Part shown: one piece after another, positions 25,040 through 33,039 of the stretch
Position numbering within the stretch: the stretch's first letter is position 1
How the letters are laid out: each line of letters starts with the position of its first letter
Assembly: GCA_903854805.1 (NCBI GenBank)
Contig: CAINXK010000176.1
Span: 1 to 52,200 of the forward strand
Direction of reading: 5' to 3'
Origin: an uncultured Anaerolineae bacterium
GTDB taxonomy: Bacteria > Chloroflexota > Anaerolineae > Anaerolineales > Villigracilaceae
DNA length: 52,200 nucleotides
Made by a program: the position numbers and the translations under genes
The notes under the pieces: generated by a model
The model's input: only the letters and a program-made list of their open reading frames with translations
Told to the model about the DNA's origin: nothing
The model's database searches: none

Positions 25040-25342
25040 ATGAGTGAGCCAAAAGACCATAACAAGGACCGCCAACAATATGTATATAACCTGACGATGG
25101 CGGCCGTTGCCGGCCAGGTAGGTTGCCTGACACTGGTTATCATCTTTGCTGCCCTAATTGGTGGGCTCTGGTTGGATCGCTCATTTGCGACAAAACCGCT
25201 TTTTACCATGTTGTTTATGATTGCCAGTATGCCGGTTACGCTTTATGTTATGTTTCGAGTGGTGCAAGGTGCAACCAAACGAATCCGGCCAGTATTGGAC
25301 AAGAAGAACCACGAAAATCTTGAAGGAGGTAATGAATCGTGA
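25040..25342 (+). CDS. AtpI/AtpZ-like ATP synthase accessory protein
   Basis: A 100-residue membrane protein with two helices (about residues 25-50 and 55-75), leading an atp operon. The GLWLDRSF-type hairpin between the helices is typical of the AtpI/AtpZ group that helps c-ring assembly or cation supply. Which of the two it is cannot be settled here. Its stop overlaps the GTG start of atpB. The C-terminal tail is basic and polar. Confidence 0.75.
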   Translation: MSEPKDHNKDRQQYVYNLTMAAVAGQVGCLTLVIIFAALIGGLWLDRSFATKPLFTMLFMIASMPVTLYVMFRVVQGATKRIRPVLDKKNHENLEGGNES

Positions 25343-26328
25343 CTGAGACTCCAAAACAAAAAGTGTGGGGCCGTTGGGTTGTGCTAGCGGCATTCATCCT
25401 TGGTTTGTTCCTTTTCACGGGCTTTTTTGGCCTGGGATTGGGTATCAAGGTTGTTATGCCGTCAGTAGTTTTACCCCCGGAGGCACTAACGGAGCCAATC
25501 CAAACGCCGTTCGGCCCGTTCTTTATCAGCGGAACCTTGATCGCCTTGTTATTTGCCGATGTTCTCATCATTGCTCTGGCAATTGCCATTAGCTCTGGTG
25601 TCAAAAAAGGCAATTTGATTCTGACCGGCATCACCGGCGGAGTTGAAGCCTTGCTTGAAATGCTGCATGGCATGACTGAAGGGACAGCTGGCAAGTGGAC
25701 CAAGGCAATTTTCCCCTGGTTTGCGACGATTACATTGATTGTAATGATAGCGAACTGGACGGAACTTATCCCAGGTGTTGAAACCATTGGTCTGCTGGAA
25801 AAATCAGCGCATGGTGAATATGCTGTCCAGCAGGTGGGTCCGTTTCAGTCGATTGTCAAGGCTGAAGAGGGACATGGGGAGTATCTTCTCATACCCTTTG
25901 TGCGCGTAGTCTCCACCGATCTGAACTTCACGGTTGCATTGGCATTGGTGGCCGTTACAATGATCCAGGTATTTGGTATTCGAGCCCAGGGTGGGGCTTA
26001 TTTCTCCAAATTCTGGAATACCGGCACTGTGTTTTCCAAACCGATTTTTGGCGTGATTGACTTTGGTGTGGGTCTATTGGAAATAGTATCCGAATTCTCC
26101 AAAGTGCTCTCGTTTGCCTTCCGTCTTTTTGGTAATATTTTTGCGGGTTCGGTGCTCTTGTTCGTCATCGGTTCGCTTGTGCCAGTGTTTGCACAGTCGA
26201 TCTTTTATCTATTGGAATTCTTTGTAGGTGCCATCCAGGCTTTTGTGTTTGGGCTGTTAGCTATGACTTTCATGGCGCAGGCAACCCAGGGACATGGTGG
26301 CGAGCACCACGAAGAAGCACACGCATAA
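25339..26328 (+). CDS. atpB: ATP synthase Fo subunit a
   Basis: A 329-residue membrane subunit forming the proton half-channels. The essential arginine is Arg262 in SFAFRLFGNIFAG; other family helices are ATITLIVMIANWTELIPG (about 130-145) and the end helix GAIQAFVFGLLAMTFMA. GTG 25339 is chosen because AAGGAGGT lies 8 nt before it and the gene overlaps its predecessor by 4 nt. The protein is longer than average, with an inserted loop at 145-185 and a His/Glu-rich tail (GEHHEEAHA). Confidence 0.95.
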   Translation: MTETPKQKVWGRWVVLAAFILGLFLFTGFFGLGLGIKVVMPSVVLPPEALTEPIQTPFGPFFISGTLIALLFADVLIIALAIAISSGVKKGNLILTGITGGVEALLEMLHGMTEGTAGKWTKAIFPWFATITLIVMIANWTELIPGVETIGLLEKSAHGEYAVQQVGPFQSIVKAEEGHGEYLLIPFVRVVSTDLNFTVALALVAVTMIQVFGIRAQGGAYFSKFWNTGTVFSKPIFGVIDFGVGLLEIVSEFSKVLSFAFRLFGNIFAGSVLLFVIGSLVPVFAQSIFYLLEFFVGAIQAFVFGLLAMTFMAQATQGHGGEHHEEAHA

Positions 26329-26428
26329 TTCTTCGGGCGACTTCGCCCGGGTAAAGACTACATTTCATTTGGCGCGATTTGCATAAGCAAATCGCCCCGC
26401 CCGAAAATCATACGGAGGATATTAAGTT
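26329..26428 (+). promoter_or_regulatory. Structured atpB-atpE spacer
   Basis: A 100-nt gap with two hairpins: CGGGCGA/TCGCCCG (26334-26340, 26343-26349), and a 9- to 11-bp stem with an ATAA loop (26371-26382, 26387-26398). A good ribosome binding site (GGAGG, 26414-26418) follows. Subunit c is needed in about ten copies, so a processing or translation-enhancing role is plausible. Confidence 0.55.
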
Positions 26429-26656
26429 ATGGATGCTGCAGCTGCGAAATTGATTGGCGCTGGTTTGGCCATGATCGGTGCAATTGGTGCCGGTGCTGGT
26501 ATTGGTATTGTTGCCAGCGGTGCTGTTCAGGCGATGGGACGTAACCCAGATGCCACGGGCACAATTCAGACCAACATGATTCTTGGTATCGCGTTCGCTG
26601 AAGCGGTCGCCATTTACTGCCTGGTCGTCGCTCTCTTGATCCTGTTCGTCTTCTAA
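26429..26656 (+). CDS. atpE: ATP synthase Fo subunit c
   Basis: A 75-residue two-helix proteolipid. Helix 1 has the GAGAGIGI glycine pattern, followed by the RNP loop (Arg38 to Pro40). The ion carboxylate is Glu58 in GIAFAEAVAIY. The residue after it is Ala, not Ser/Thr, and helix 1 lacks a sodium-liganding Gln, so coupling is most likely to protons. Length is normal. Confidence 0.96.
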   Translation: MDAAAAKLIGAGLAMIGAIGAGAGIGIVASGAVQAMGRNPDATGTIQTNMILGIAFAEAVAIYCLVVALLILFVF

Positions 26657-26676
26657 AAGAAGATAGGGAGGCTACT

Positions 26677-27411
26677 TTGGAAGCACTGGGTATTAATGGA
26701 TCGTTTCTACTTGTACAAATCGTAAACCTCATCATTGTTTATGTGGTGGTGAGCAAGTGGATTGTCACGCCGATTACCGGCATGCTCGAAAAACGCCGCG
26801 AGACAATCGCCAATGGTCTGGAAGACGCTCGTGTGGCTGCTGAAGCTCGCGCGAATGCCGAAAAAGAAGCTCAAAAAATCATTGCCGATGCACAGACAAA
26901 AGCCAGCATGGTCGTTCGAGAAGCGACTGAGCGGGCAGAATCTGTAGGCCGCGACGTGAAAACCGCTGCTGAAGCCGAAGCTGGCAAGGCACGTGAAAAA
27001 GCTCTGACCGAAGTTGCTGAAGAGCGCAATCGAATTCTTGGTGATCTTCGTGGTCAGGTGGCTGCTTTATCGATCGCAGCCACACAGAAGCTGGTTGGTG
27101 AAGCGCTTGATGACAAACGCCAACGTATCTTGATCGAAGAATTCTTCTCTGGGGTGAAATCAGGCAAAATCGTCATGATGGAAGACGCCAAGCTTGTTGG
27201 AACCTCAGCGGAAATTACCAGCGCCCTGCCCTTGACGTCCGATGAACAGGAAACTGTCAAGAAAGATCTTCTGGCGAAAACCGGTGCTCAGGCCGTGGTT
27301 TTCCATGTAGATCCTGCTATTCTTGGAGGGCTGGTCATCAAAGTTGGTGACAAAATTCTGGATGGTTCAGTCTCTGGGAAACTTGAGAGCCTGCGAACAA
27401 ACCTGCGTTAA
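26677..27411 (+). CDS. ATP synthase b-delta fusion protein (delta C-terminal domain only)
   Basis: A 244-residue stator protein. Residues 9-30 are the membrane helix of subunit b and 35-157 its long Ala/Glu-rich coiled coil. The C-terminal part (about 180-244) matches the end of subunit delta (GGLVIKVGDKILDGS, then GKLESLR). The N-terminal six-helix domain of delta, which normally binds alpha, is not present, and there is no separate atpH here. The start is TTG 26677, supported by GGGAGG at 6 nt. Fusions of b and delta occur in actinobacteria but contain a fuller delta. The operon ends here: no atpA, atpG, atpD or atpC. Confidence 0.88.
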   Translation: MEALGINGSFLLVQIVNLIIVYVVVSKWIVTPITGMLEKRRETIANGLEDARVAAEARANAEKEAQKIIADAQTKASMVVREATERAESVGRDVKTAAEAEAGKAREKALTEVAEERNRILGDLRGQVAALSIAATQKLVGEALDDKRQRILIEEFFSGVKSGKIVMMEDAKLVGTSAEITSALPLTSDEQETVKKDLLAKTGAQAVVFHVDPAILGGLVIKVGDKILDGSVSGKLESLRTNLR

Positions 27412-27426
27412 AGTTTGTTTTCATTC

Positions 27427-27464
27427 AAAGACCTGGCAGGTTCTACAGAACCTGTCGGGTCTTT
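27427..27464 (+). terminator. Intrinsic terminator of the atp operon
   Basis: A 17-bp stem (27427-27443 with 27448-27464, two G-U pairs) with a TACA loop, closed by T residues and followed by ATTATTTAT. It confirms that the operon stops after the b-delta gene. Confidence 0.85.
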
Positions 27465-27475
27465 ATTATTTATGG

Positions 27476-27481
27476 TAAATT
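27476..27481 (+). promoter_or_regulatory. -10-like TAAATT, 6 nt before murE ATG
   Basis: TAAATT ends 6 nt before ATG 27488 with no ribosome binding site. It agrees with the leaderless pattern, though the hexamer is less than perfect and the -35 region overlaps the terminator. Confidence 0.35.
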
Positions 27482-27487
27482 GAAATC

Positions 27488-29077
27488 ATGCCTTCTTCCC
27501 TTTTGTCTCGACTTCTCACTGATATCACGTTCGTAAACGCCACGGAATCCAATCTGGATCTGCAAATTACATCAATTACGGCTGATTCGCGCCTGGTGCA
27601 GCCCGGCGGCCTATTTGTTGCCATGGGTGGTGGACAGGTGGATGGACATCAATATATTCCGGTCGCGATTTCCAAAGGTGCCGCGGCAGTGCTCGGAGAG
27701 CAGCCCATCTCAGGCCTTGCGGTGCCGTATATCCGTGTCGAAAGTACCCGCAAAGCCCTGGCGTGGCTGGCAGCAGCTTTTTTTGGTCAGCCTGCGCGAA
27801 AAATGACCATGATTGGTGTGACAGGGACAGATGGCAAAACTACTACAAGTAATATTCTGTACCAGATTTTGCTCGCAGCTGGATATAAGACAGGCATGAT
27901 TTCGACTGTTAACGCGGTGATCGGGAATGAAATCCTTGATACAGGCTTTCATGTCACTACACCCGATGCGCCCGAAGTTCAGAGCTATCTGGCTAAAATG
28001 GTTGAGGCCGGATTGACACATGTTATTCTTGAAACAACATCACATGGTTGGGCGCAGAATAGGGTGGATGCTTGTGAGTTTGATATTGGGATTGTCACGA
28101 ATATAACGCATGAGCATCTCGATTATCACGGTTCTTATCAAAACTACCGGGCTGCGAAAGCGCGTCTATTCACAGGGCTGGCGGATACTCTCCCGAAAAT
28201 AAACGGAAATATCGGACTGGCTGTGCTCAATCATGATGATTCGTCGTATCAATATTTAATGGGAGTAACCCGAGGTTGGACCGCTAGTTATGGATTGACT
28301 TCATCTGCCGATGTTTGGGCAGAGGATATCAATCGTACGCGTGAAGGTAACTGTTTCACGGTTTGTGGAAGTGGATTTCGTTTTGAGATTGTCTCGGGCT
28401 TATATGGGGATTTTAATGTATTAAATTGCCTGGCTGCCATTACTGCTGCGGTGGTCGGTTTAAAGATTGAGCCGCAGGCTGTTATCCGGGGTATCGCAAA
28501 TTTAGCAGGGGTACCTGGTCGGATGGAGAAGATTACTCTGGGCCAAAATTTTAGCGCAATTGTCGATTTTGCACATACGCCAAATGCACTCAAGGTCGCA
28601 TTGGAGACCGCCCGGCAGATGCTCGCAAAACCCATTCCAGAGCACCTGCAAAACAATGGACGTTTGATCGCGGTATTTGGGTCTGCAGGTTTGCGCGACA
28701 AGGAAAAGCGCCGTATGATGGCTGAGGTTTCCACCGAATTGGCAGACATCAGTATATTTACCGCCGAAGATCCACGGACTGAGTCTTTGGATGAAATCCT
28801 GGAAGAAATGGCCAGGGGAGCACGAGATCAGGGTGGGGTGGAGCAGCAGTCTTTTTGGCGGGTGAAGGATCGCGGCGAGGCAATAAAATTGGCTTTGAAG
28901 ATGGCTCGACCCGGCGATGTGGTGATTTCATGTGGGAAAGGTCATGAACAGTCGATGTGTTTTGGAACGATCGAATATGCATGGGACGATCGTATCGCTA
29001 TGCGTGCAGCATTGGCAGATTCCCTCGGGGTGGCAGGGCCAAACATGCCATATCTTCCCACCCAGGTCCAGCCATGA
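27488..29077 (+). CDS. murE: UDP-N-acetylmuramoyl-tripeptide synthetase (MurE)
   Basis: A 529-residue Mur ligase that adds the third amino acid to UDP-MurNAc-L-Ala-D-Glu. The ATP loop GVTGTDGKTTTSN is at residues 110-122, and NITHEHLDYHGSYQNYRAAKARLF and GKGHEQ further on are typical. At the position of the DNPR motif that recognises diaminopimelate, it reads EDPR (427-430), so the third amino acid is uncertain; L-ornithine or lysine are possible, as some Chloroflexota have ornithine. The start has no ribosome binding site. The stop overlaps the next start by ATGA. Confidence 0.9.
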   Translation: MPSSLLSRLLTDITFVNATESNLDLQITSITADSRLVQPGGLFVAMGGGQVDGHQYIPVAISKGAAAVLGEQPISGLAVPYIRVESTRKALAWLAAAFFGQPARKMTMIGVTGTDGKTTTSNILYQILLAAGYKTGMISTVNAVIGNEILDTGFHVTTPDAPEVQSYLAKMVEAGLTHVILETTSHGWAQNRVDACEFDIGIVTNITHEHLDYHGSYQNYRAAKARLFTGLADTLPKINGNIGLAVLNHDDSSYQYLMGVTRGWTASYGLTSSADVWAEDINRTREGNCFTVCGSGFRFEIVSGLYGDFNVLNCLAAITAAVVGLKIEPQAVIRGIANLAGVPGRMEKITLGQNFSAIVDFAHTPNALKVALETARQMLAKPIPEHLQNNGRLIAVFGSAGLRDKEKRRMMAEVSTELADISIFTAEDPRTESLDEILEEMARGARDQGGVEQQSFWRVKDRGEAIKLALKMARPGDVVISCGKGHEQSMCFGTIEYAWDDRIAMRAALADSLGVAGPNMPYLPTQVQP

Positions 29078-29553
29078 GCGTCCACATCTTACACAGGGAA
29101 CAGATTATCCCGGCGCCGCGTGAACTTGTCTGGCAGTATTTTTGCGATCCTCGTAATCTAAATGAAATGACGCCTCCAGATATGAAGTTTGTCATTATCA
29201 CCAATCCACTCGAACAAATGTATGCGGGTCAGAATATTCAATACCAGGTTGAATTTGTACCCGGCTTACGTTCTTTGTGGCTTACGGAAATTGCGCACGT
29301 GCGTGAACCAGAATATTTTGTCGATGAGCAGCGAATTGGCCCGTATCGTTATTGGTACCATGAGCATAGATTTGAGTCAGTCGCTGGTGGTACGCGGATG
29401 ATTGACAATGTCAGCTATGTAATTGGTTTTGGCCTCCTGGGTGATCTGTTGAATGCAATCTGGATTGGTGCCAGATTGAAGGGCATATTTGATTTTCGAG
29501 CCCAGAAGATCAAAGATATTTTTCCGATGGGAGCAGCGCATGTTGATAGTTGA
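29074..29553 (+). CDS. SRPBCC family protein
   Basis: A 159-residue protein with the START/SRPBCC fold pattern: a start IPAPRELVWQYFCDPRNLNEMTPP and ending in a long C-terminal helix. Such proteins bind hydrophobic ligands; the group nearest to this is annotated as cyclase/dehydrase or cell-division inhibitor-like. The function is not known. ATG 29074 overlaps the murE stop by 4 nt, so translation is coupled; a longer in-frame start inside murE is not supported. Confidence 0.8.
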   Translation: MSVHILHREQIIPAPRELVWQYFCDPRNLNEMTPPDMKFVIITNPLEQMYAGQNIQYQVEFVPGLRSLWLTEIAHVREPEYFVDEQRIGPYRYWYHEHRFESVAGGTRMIDNVSYVIGFGLLGDLLNAIWIGARLKGIFDFRAQKIKDIFPMGAAHVDS

Positions 29554-30130
29554 ACCAGTTGTGTTGGCGGGGAAATATGTACGCATGGAGCCTCTCAGTG
29601 AGACACATATCCCCGGGTTGAGCCTGGTTGGTAACGACCCACAAATTTGGCATTATATGCTTTATGGAGATGTGACCAGCGAAGAGAAAATGACGGCTTG
29701 GGTGCTGGATATTTTAGCAAGGAAAGCTGCCGGCACCGACCTGCCGTTTGCTGTCAGACATCTTGGATCAGGCAGTCTGACTGGTGCGACCCGTTATCTG
29801 GACATCCGGCCGAGTCATCATGGTCTGGAAATAGGCGGCACCTGGTTTGGAACAAAGTTTCAAAGAACGATGGTCAATACAGAATCGAAGTATTTGCTTC
29901 TGAAGCATGCTTTTGAGACGCTTGGCTGCATCCGTGTCCAATTTAAGGCGGATGAGCGTAATGAGCGCTCTTTGAAGGCTATTGAACGAATTGGGGCGGT
30001 TCGTGAAGGTGTGCTTAGAAACCATATGGTTCTGGATGGAGGTGTTTTCCGTCATTCAGTATATTTCAGCATCATCGATGGTGAGTGGCCAGCAGTAAAG
30101 GCGCGTTTGGAAGCGTTGTTGGGATATTAA
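29540..30130 (+). CDS. GNAT family N-acetyltransferase (RimJ/RimL-like)
   Basis: A 196-residue protein with the RimJ/RimL-type layout: VRMEPLSETHIPGL at the start, the beta-hairpin with EIGGTWFG, then KYLLLKHAFETLGCIRVQFKADERNERSLKAIERIGAVREGVLR, which is the acetyl-CoA-binding and C-terminal part. It would acetylate an amino group of a protein or metabolite. It overlaps the SRPBCC gene by 14 nt, with GGGAG as ribosome binding site. Confidence 0.9.
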   Translation: MLIVEPVVLAGKYVRMEPLSETHIPGLSLVGNDPQIWHYMLYGDVTSEEKMTAWVLDILARKAAGTDLPFAVRHLGSGSLTGATRYLDIRPSHHGLEIGGTWFGTKFQRTMVNTESKYLLLKHAFETLGCIRVQFKADERNERSLKAIERIGAVREGVLRNHMVLDGGVFRHSVYFSIIDGEWPAVKARLEALLGY

Positions 30131-30184
30131 AAATAACCATACATGGCAAATTCTCTTGGTGAGAATAAACCTGGATGGTTATTT
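30131..30184. terminator. Composite hairpin after the murE cluster
   Basis: AAATAACCAT (30131-30140) pairs with ATGGTTATTT (30175-30184), enclosing TTCTC/GAGAA (30151-30155, 30161-30165). It lies between convergent genes and is a plausible bidirectional terminator. Confidence 0.5.
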
Positions 30185-30221
30185 GTTTGAATAAGGTTTT
30201 CGGTTTAGGAAACTGGCTGGA

Positions 30222-31085
30222 TCAATTGCTCTCGTAGCCCAGGCAATATGCACAAACACAGTATGGATCGGATGGGTTGTGTTGGGCCGATGGTTTGCGT
30301 TTTGCTGCCGAAGCTCTTTTGGCTGCTTCTTTCTTTTGCCTGGCGAGTTCGGCTTTTGAAAGCGGAATTGGGCCGACAGGTTTGGCAGTTTCGATGCTCA
30401 GGCTATGTTCAAGGATCAAGGCAACAAGATCGTCATATTTGCCGTTTATGGTATCCATTGAAAAATGGTCGCACAGGATTACCACGGTATTAGCATTCCA
30501 GCCTAAAAGAAACTGTCCACTGGGGGATAAACTAATATCGTGAAATAGTTCCTGGTAGTCTGACCAGTTAGCTTGACCATATCCGATGATCATTTTGGGG
30601 AGGTGCTGATTGATCAAAGCTCCCAATAAATCAATTCTGAGCGGTTTGACTTCCGCGTAATATGCTTCCCGCGATTCGTATTGGGTGATTGTGCCTTCGT
30701 ATGGCCAATCTGCAGTCGTAGGCATGGGGATTGGCATCATTTCGCAAAGTAGGGTCGCGCCATCATTGCGTGCAAGATGGTCAGCTCGGTATTTTTGAAT
30801 ATCTTCCTGGGAAGGATTTATTCCTTCCAGTTTGAGCATGATCTCACAAATACCAGCCCAGGCACCCTGAAGATTTTCTTCTCCGAATTGGGCTTGCGAG
30901 ATATCGAGGGTATTTTGTGCCTCGGCACAATCTTCCACTTGATGAAACTTTAACCGATTGCGGAGTTTATCTGCTTCCCCGCTGGTTTCTTCAAAACCGA
31001 GAAACCAAATATCAGCGTCCAGACGTCCATAGCCTACAAAGTTTTGCAGGTGCTCAAGTTCATTCGTATTCAAAGGTTTGTTCAA
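30222..31085 (-). CDS. Hypothetical protein with possible uracil-DNA glycosylase-like N-terminus and CxCxxC tail
   Basis: A 287-residue protein I cannot place firmly. The opening FVGYGRLDADIWFLGFEE resembles the entry motif of uracil-DNA-glycosylase-like proteins of unknown function, but the catalytic motifs are not clear. The middle is mixed alpha/beta with MIIGYGQANWSDYQ and VVILCDHFS. A basic linker (KKEAAKRASAAKRK) leads to a C-terminal CVCAYC, a possible zinc or cluster ligand. AAGGAG is 5-6 nt before TTG 31085; a GTG at 31100 lies upstream of that site and is less likely. Confidence 0.6.
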   Translation of the reverse strand: MNKPLNTNELEHLQNFVGYGRLDADIWFLGFEETSGEADKLRNRLKFHQVEDCAEAQNTLDISQAQFGEENLQGAWAGICEIMLKLEGINPSQEDIQKYRADHLARNDGATLLCEMMPIPMPTTADWPYEGTITQYESREAYYAEVKPLRIDLLGALINQHLPKMIIGYGQANWSDYQELFHDISLSPSGQFLLGWNANTVVILCDHFSMDTINGKYDDLVALILEHSLSIETAKPVGPIPLSKAELARQKKEAAKRASAAKRKPSAQHNPSDPYCVCAYCLGYESN

Positions 31086-31206
31086 AATTTCTCCTTCCAC
31101 TCATGTTAGAGTATCAACCAACTAATAATTTTACTTCCAAAAAACTTCTCATATTCTAAGCTGCAATATTATTGATTTGGTAGTTATGGCGATGTTCGGT
31201 TGCTGC

Positions 31207-31749
31207 TCAGGAGGCTGGGTATTTCGCGGAAAGTTTTTTGATGGTATTGATTCCACGCAGGCTTGTTTGCATGCCGATGGTCTTTTCAAGTACGGCATTG
31301 GAAAAGCTGGATTCACTTTGTTTTTTCCTGCATATCCAGTATATCTCACGTTTGTATATATGGAAGTCATCAATACTGGATATTAATGCCATCAGTTTCA
31401 AATTTGACTGTTCGTCAGGTGAAACGCTTAAAAAAGCGACGTTGAAAGCAACTGCCGCATCCATTTTAGCTTGAGAAAAGGGTTGGTAGGCTGCGATGGC
31501 GGCGACTTCCACGTCTGTACGGATAAAAACAGCCACGTCGTAGCCCAGTCCATCGCGTAGTTTTGTTCGAATACTCTGTTCCAATCCAAGTGTATCTTCG
31601 ATTGGGGTTTCAAAGATGACATTGCCACTGGCGATGAATGTTTCCACTTTGGCATACCCGAGGTCTTGAAATAATTGGCGCAACAGCTCCATTTGCAGGT
31701 TGTGACCGCTGATGTTTATGGCACGCAAAAATGCAATAAAACGTTTCAT
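31207..31749 (-). CDS. DUF1697 domain protein
   Basis: A 180-residue protein of the DUF1697 family. Characteristic text: FIAFLRAINISGHN at the N-terminus, then LFQDLGYAKVETFIASGNVIFE and GYDVAVFIRT. The C-terminal part ends near the usual length. The family has no established function. AAAGGGATCG precedes the ATG. It lies in a minus-strand run with two MFS genes but with 42 nt between, so an operon is possible. Confidence 0.9.
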   Translation of the reverse strand: MKRFIAFLRAINISGHNLQMELLRQLFQDLGYAKVETFIASGNVIFETPIEDTLGLEQSIRTKLRDGLGYDVAVFIRTDVEVAAIAAYQPFSQAKMDAAVAFNVAFLSVSPDEQSNLKLMALISSIDDFHIYKREIYWICRKKQSESSFSNAVLEKTIGMQTSLRGINTIKKLSAKYPAS

Positions 31750-31791
31750 GCTTCGATCCCTTTCGTTGTTAAAAGCAAGCGCATTATCATT

Positions 31792-33039
31792 TCATTGTTC
31801 CAAAGGCGCTGTTTGCGCAAAATTTTCTGGACGGCGCGAGAGCAGGAACAAGCCTAAGGTGCTGACTAAACCGATCGCAAGGCCACCCCACCAGATGGCT
31901 TGAGGAGCGATGGCATCGTGCAAGTAGCCGCCAACCATGGGTGCGACTGTACGTGAAACGCCCCAAGTCAGCCAGTAGATGCTCATGTAACGTCCTCGCA
32001 GGTCTTCAGGGGCAATATCGGCCACATACTTGCTGCCAGTGGGTACCAGGATTAATTCTCCCATCGACATGATGACCATGCTGAGCCAGAAGCCCCAGAA
32101 ACCAGTCATAACGGCTACGCTGCCAACTCCAATTGCATAAACAAACATGCCCAGGGTGATGGCAGTTTTTGCGCGCATTTTACGGGTAAACATTGTAACG
32201 GGGTATTGTACAAAAACGCACATCATGGCATTTGTGATCGGCATCCAGCTGTAAAGATATTCAGGAATGCCATAATATTTGTTGATGTAGACTGCCAGCA
32301 GGATCCACATCATGAGCGGCGCGATCATGCCTACTGTAATGGCGGAGACAAAGGCTACAAAACCACCATCACTCAGCACGCGTCCATATCCGCCCAACAT
32401 TTCTTTTTTCTGGGCAATAGCGGGAATTACTTTTTTCTGCAGTGTTTCGCGTACAGATGTGATCAAAAGCAGGCTGTAAGAAAGCATGCCACCCGCTGCC
32501 AGATAAAATGCAGTTGTGTATGAACTGGCAACGATCAGGCCGCCTATCGCTGGGCCGATCGCGATGCCTGCGTTGTTGATCATTCTCAGAATGGCAAAGG
32601 CGCTTGTGCGTTTTTCGGAAGGGATGATGTCTGCCATCATGGCATCGGAGCCGATCGAATAAAAGGGCATGGCGATCCCCATGATGGTCATCGGGATAAT
32701 AAAACCGACGTAAGTGTTGGCCCGGCTCATCATGATATAGGCCAGGCCGTGAGATACCTGGGCGATGAACATGATTAATTTGCGTCCGAAACGGTCCGCG
32801 ATTGCTCCCCCGACAAAGGATGCCAGCAGCCCGGTGAGCGAACTTATGGAGATCAAGGTGGCCACTGATGAAATTGGCAGGGTTAAAGTTTTACTGATAT
32901 ATATTAGCTGGAAGGGCCAGATGAGACTTGATCCTGCAGAGCTCAACAGAACGCCAGCAGCAACCAGCCAGAACTGGCGTGGATAATGATGGTATGTGTT
33001 TCGAAGTTTGCTGAAAAAATTCAAGTTTGGGGTTATCAT
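31792..33039 (-). CDS. MFS transporter, copy A (downstream)
   Basis: A 415-residue major facilitator with 12 helices. The motif after TM2 is GGAIADRFGRKLIM, matching the conserved G-x-x-x-D-x-x-G-R-K sequence. The start is ATG 33039, which overlaps the stop of the upstream MFS gene (ATGA), so about 29 extra upstream codons in the frame are not used. The upstream gene is a close paralogue, aligned throughout, including NNAG.AIGPAIGG and a GRYMS(I/V)YWL segment. Efflux of a drug or sugar is possible; substrate unknown. Confidence 0.88.
   Translation of the reverse strand: MITPNLNFFSKLRNTYHHYPRQFWLVAAGVLLSSAGSSLIWPFQLIYISKTLTLPISSVATLISISSLTGLLASFVGGAIADRFGRKLIMFIAQVSHGLAYIMMSRANTYVGFIIPMTIMGIAMPFYSIGSDAMMADIIPSEKRTSAFAILRMINNAGIAIGPAIGGLIVASSYTTAFYLAAGGMLSYSLLLITSVRETLQKKVIPAIAQKKEMLGGYGRVLSDGGFVAFVSAITVGMIAPLMMWILLAVYINKYYGIPEYLYSWMPITNAMMCVFVQYPVTMFTRKMRAKTAITLGMFVYAIGVGSVAVMTGFWGFWLSMVIMSMGELILVPTGSKYVADIAPEDLRGRYMSIYWLTWGVSRTVAPMVGGYLHDAIAPQAIWWGGLAIGLVSTLGLFLLSRRPENFAQTAPLEQ

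Noticed and set aside
26429..26656. Sodium-type ATP synthase c subunit
   Set aside because: Glu58 is followed by Ala and helix 1 has no sodium-liganding Gln, so proton coupling is favoured.
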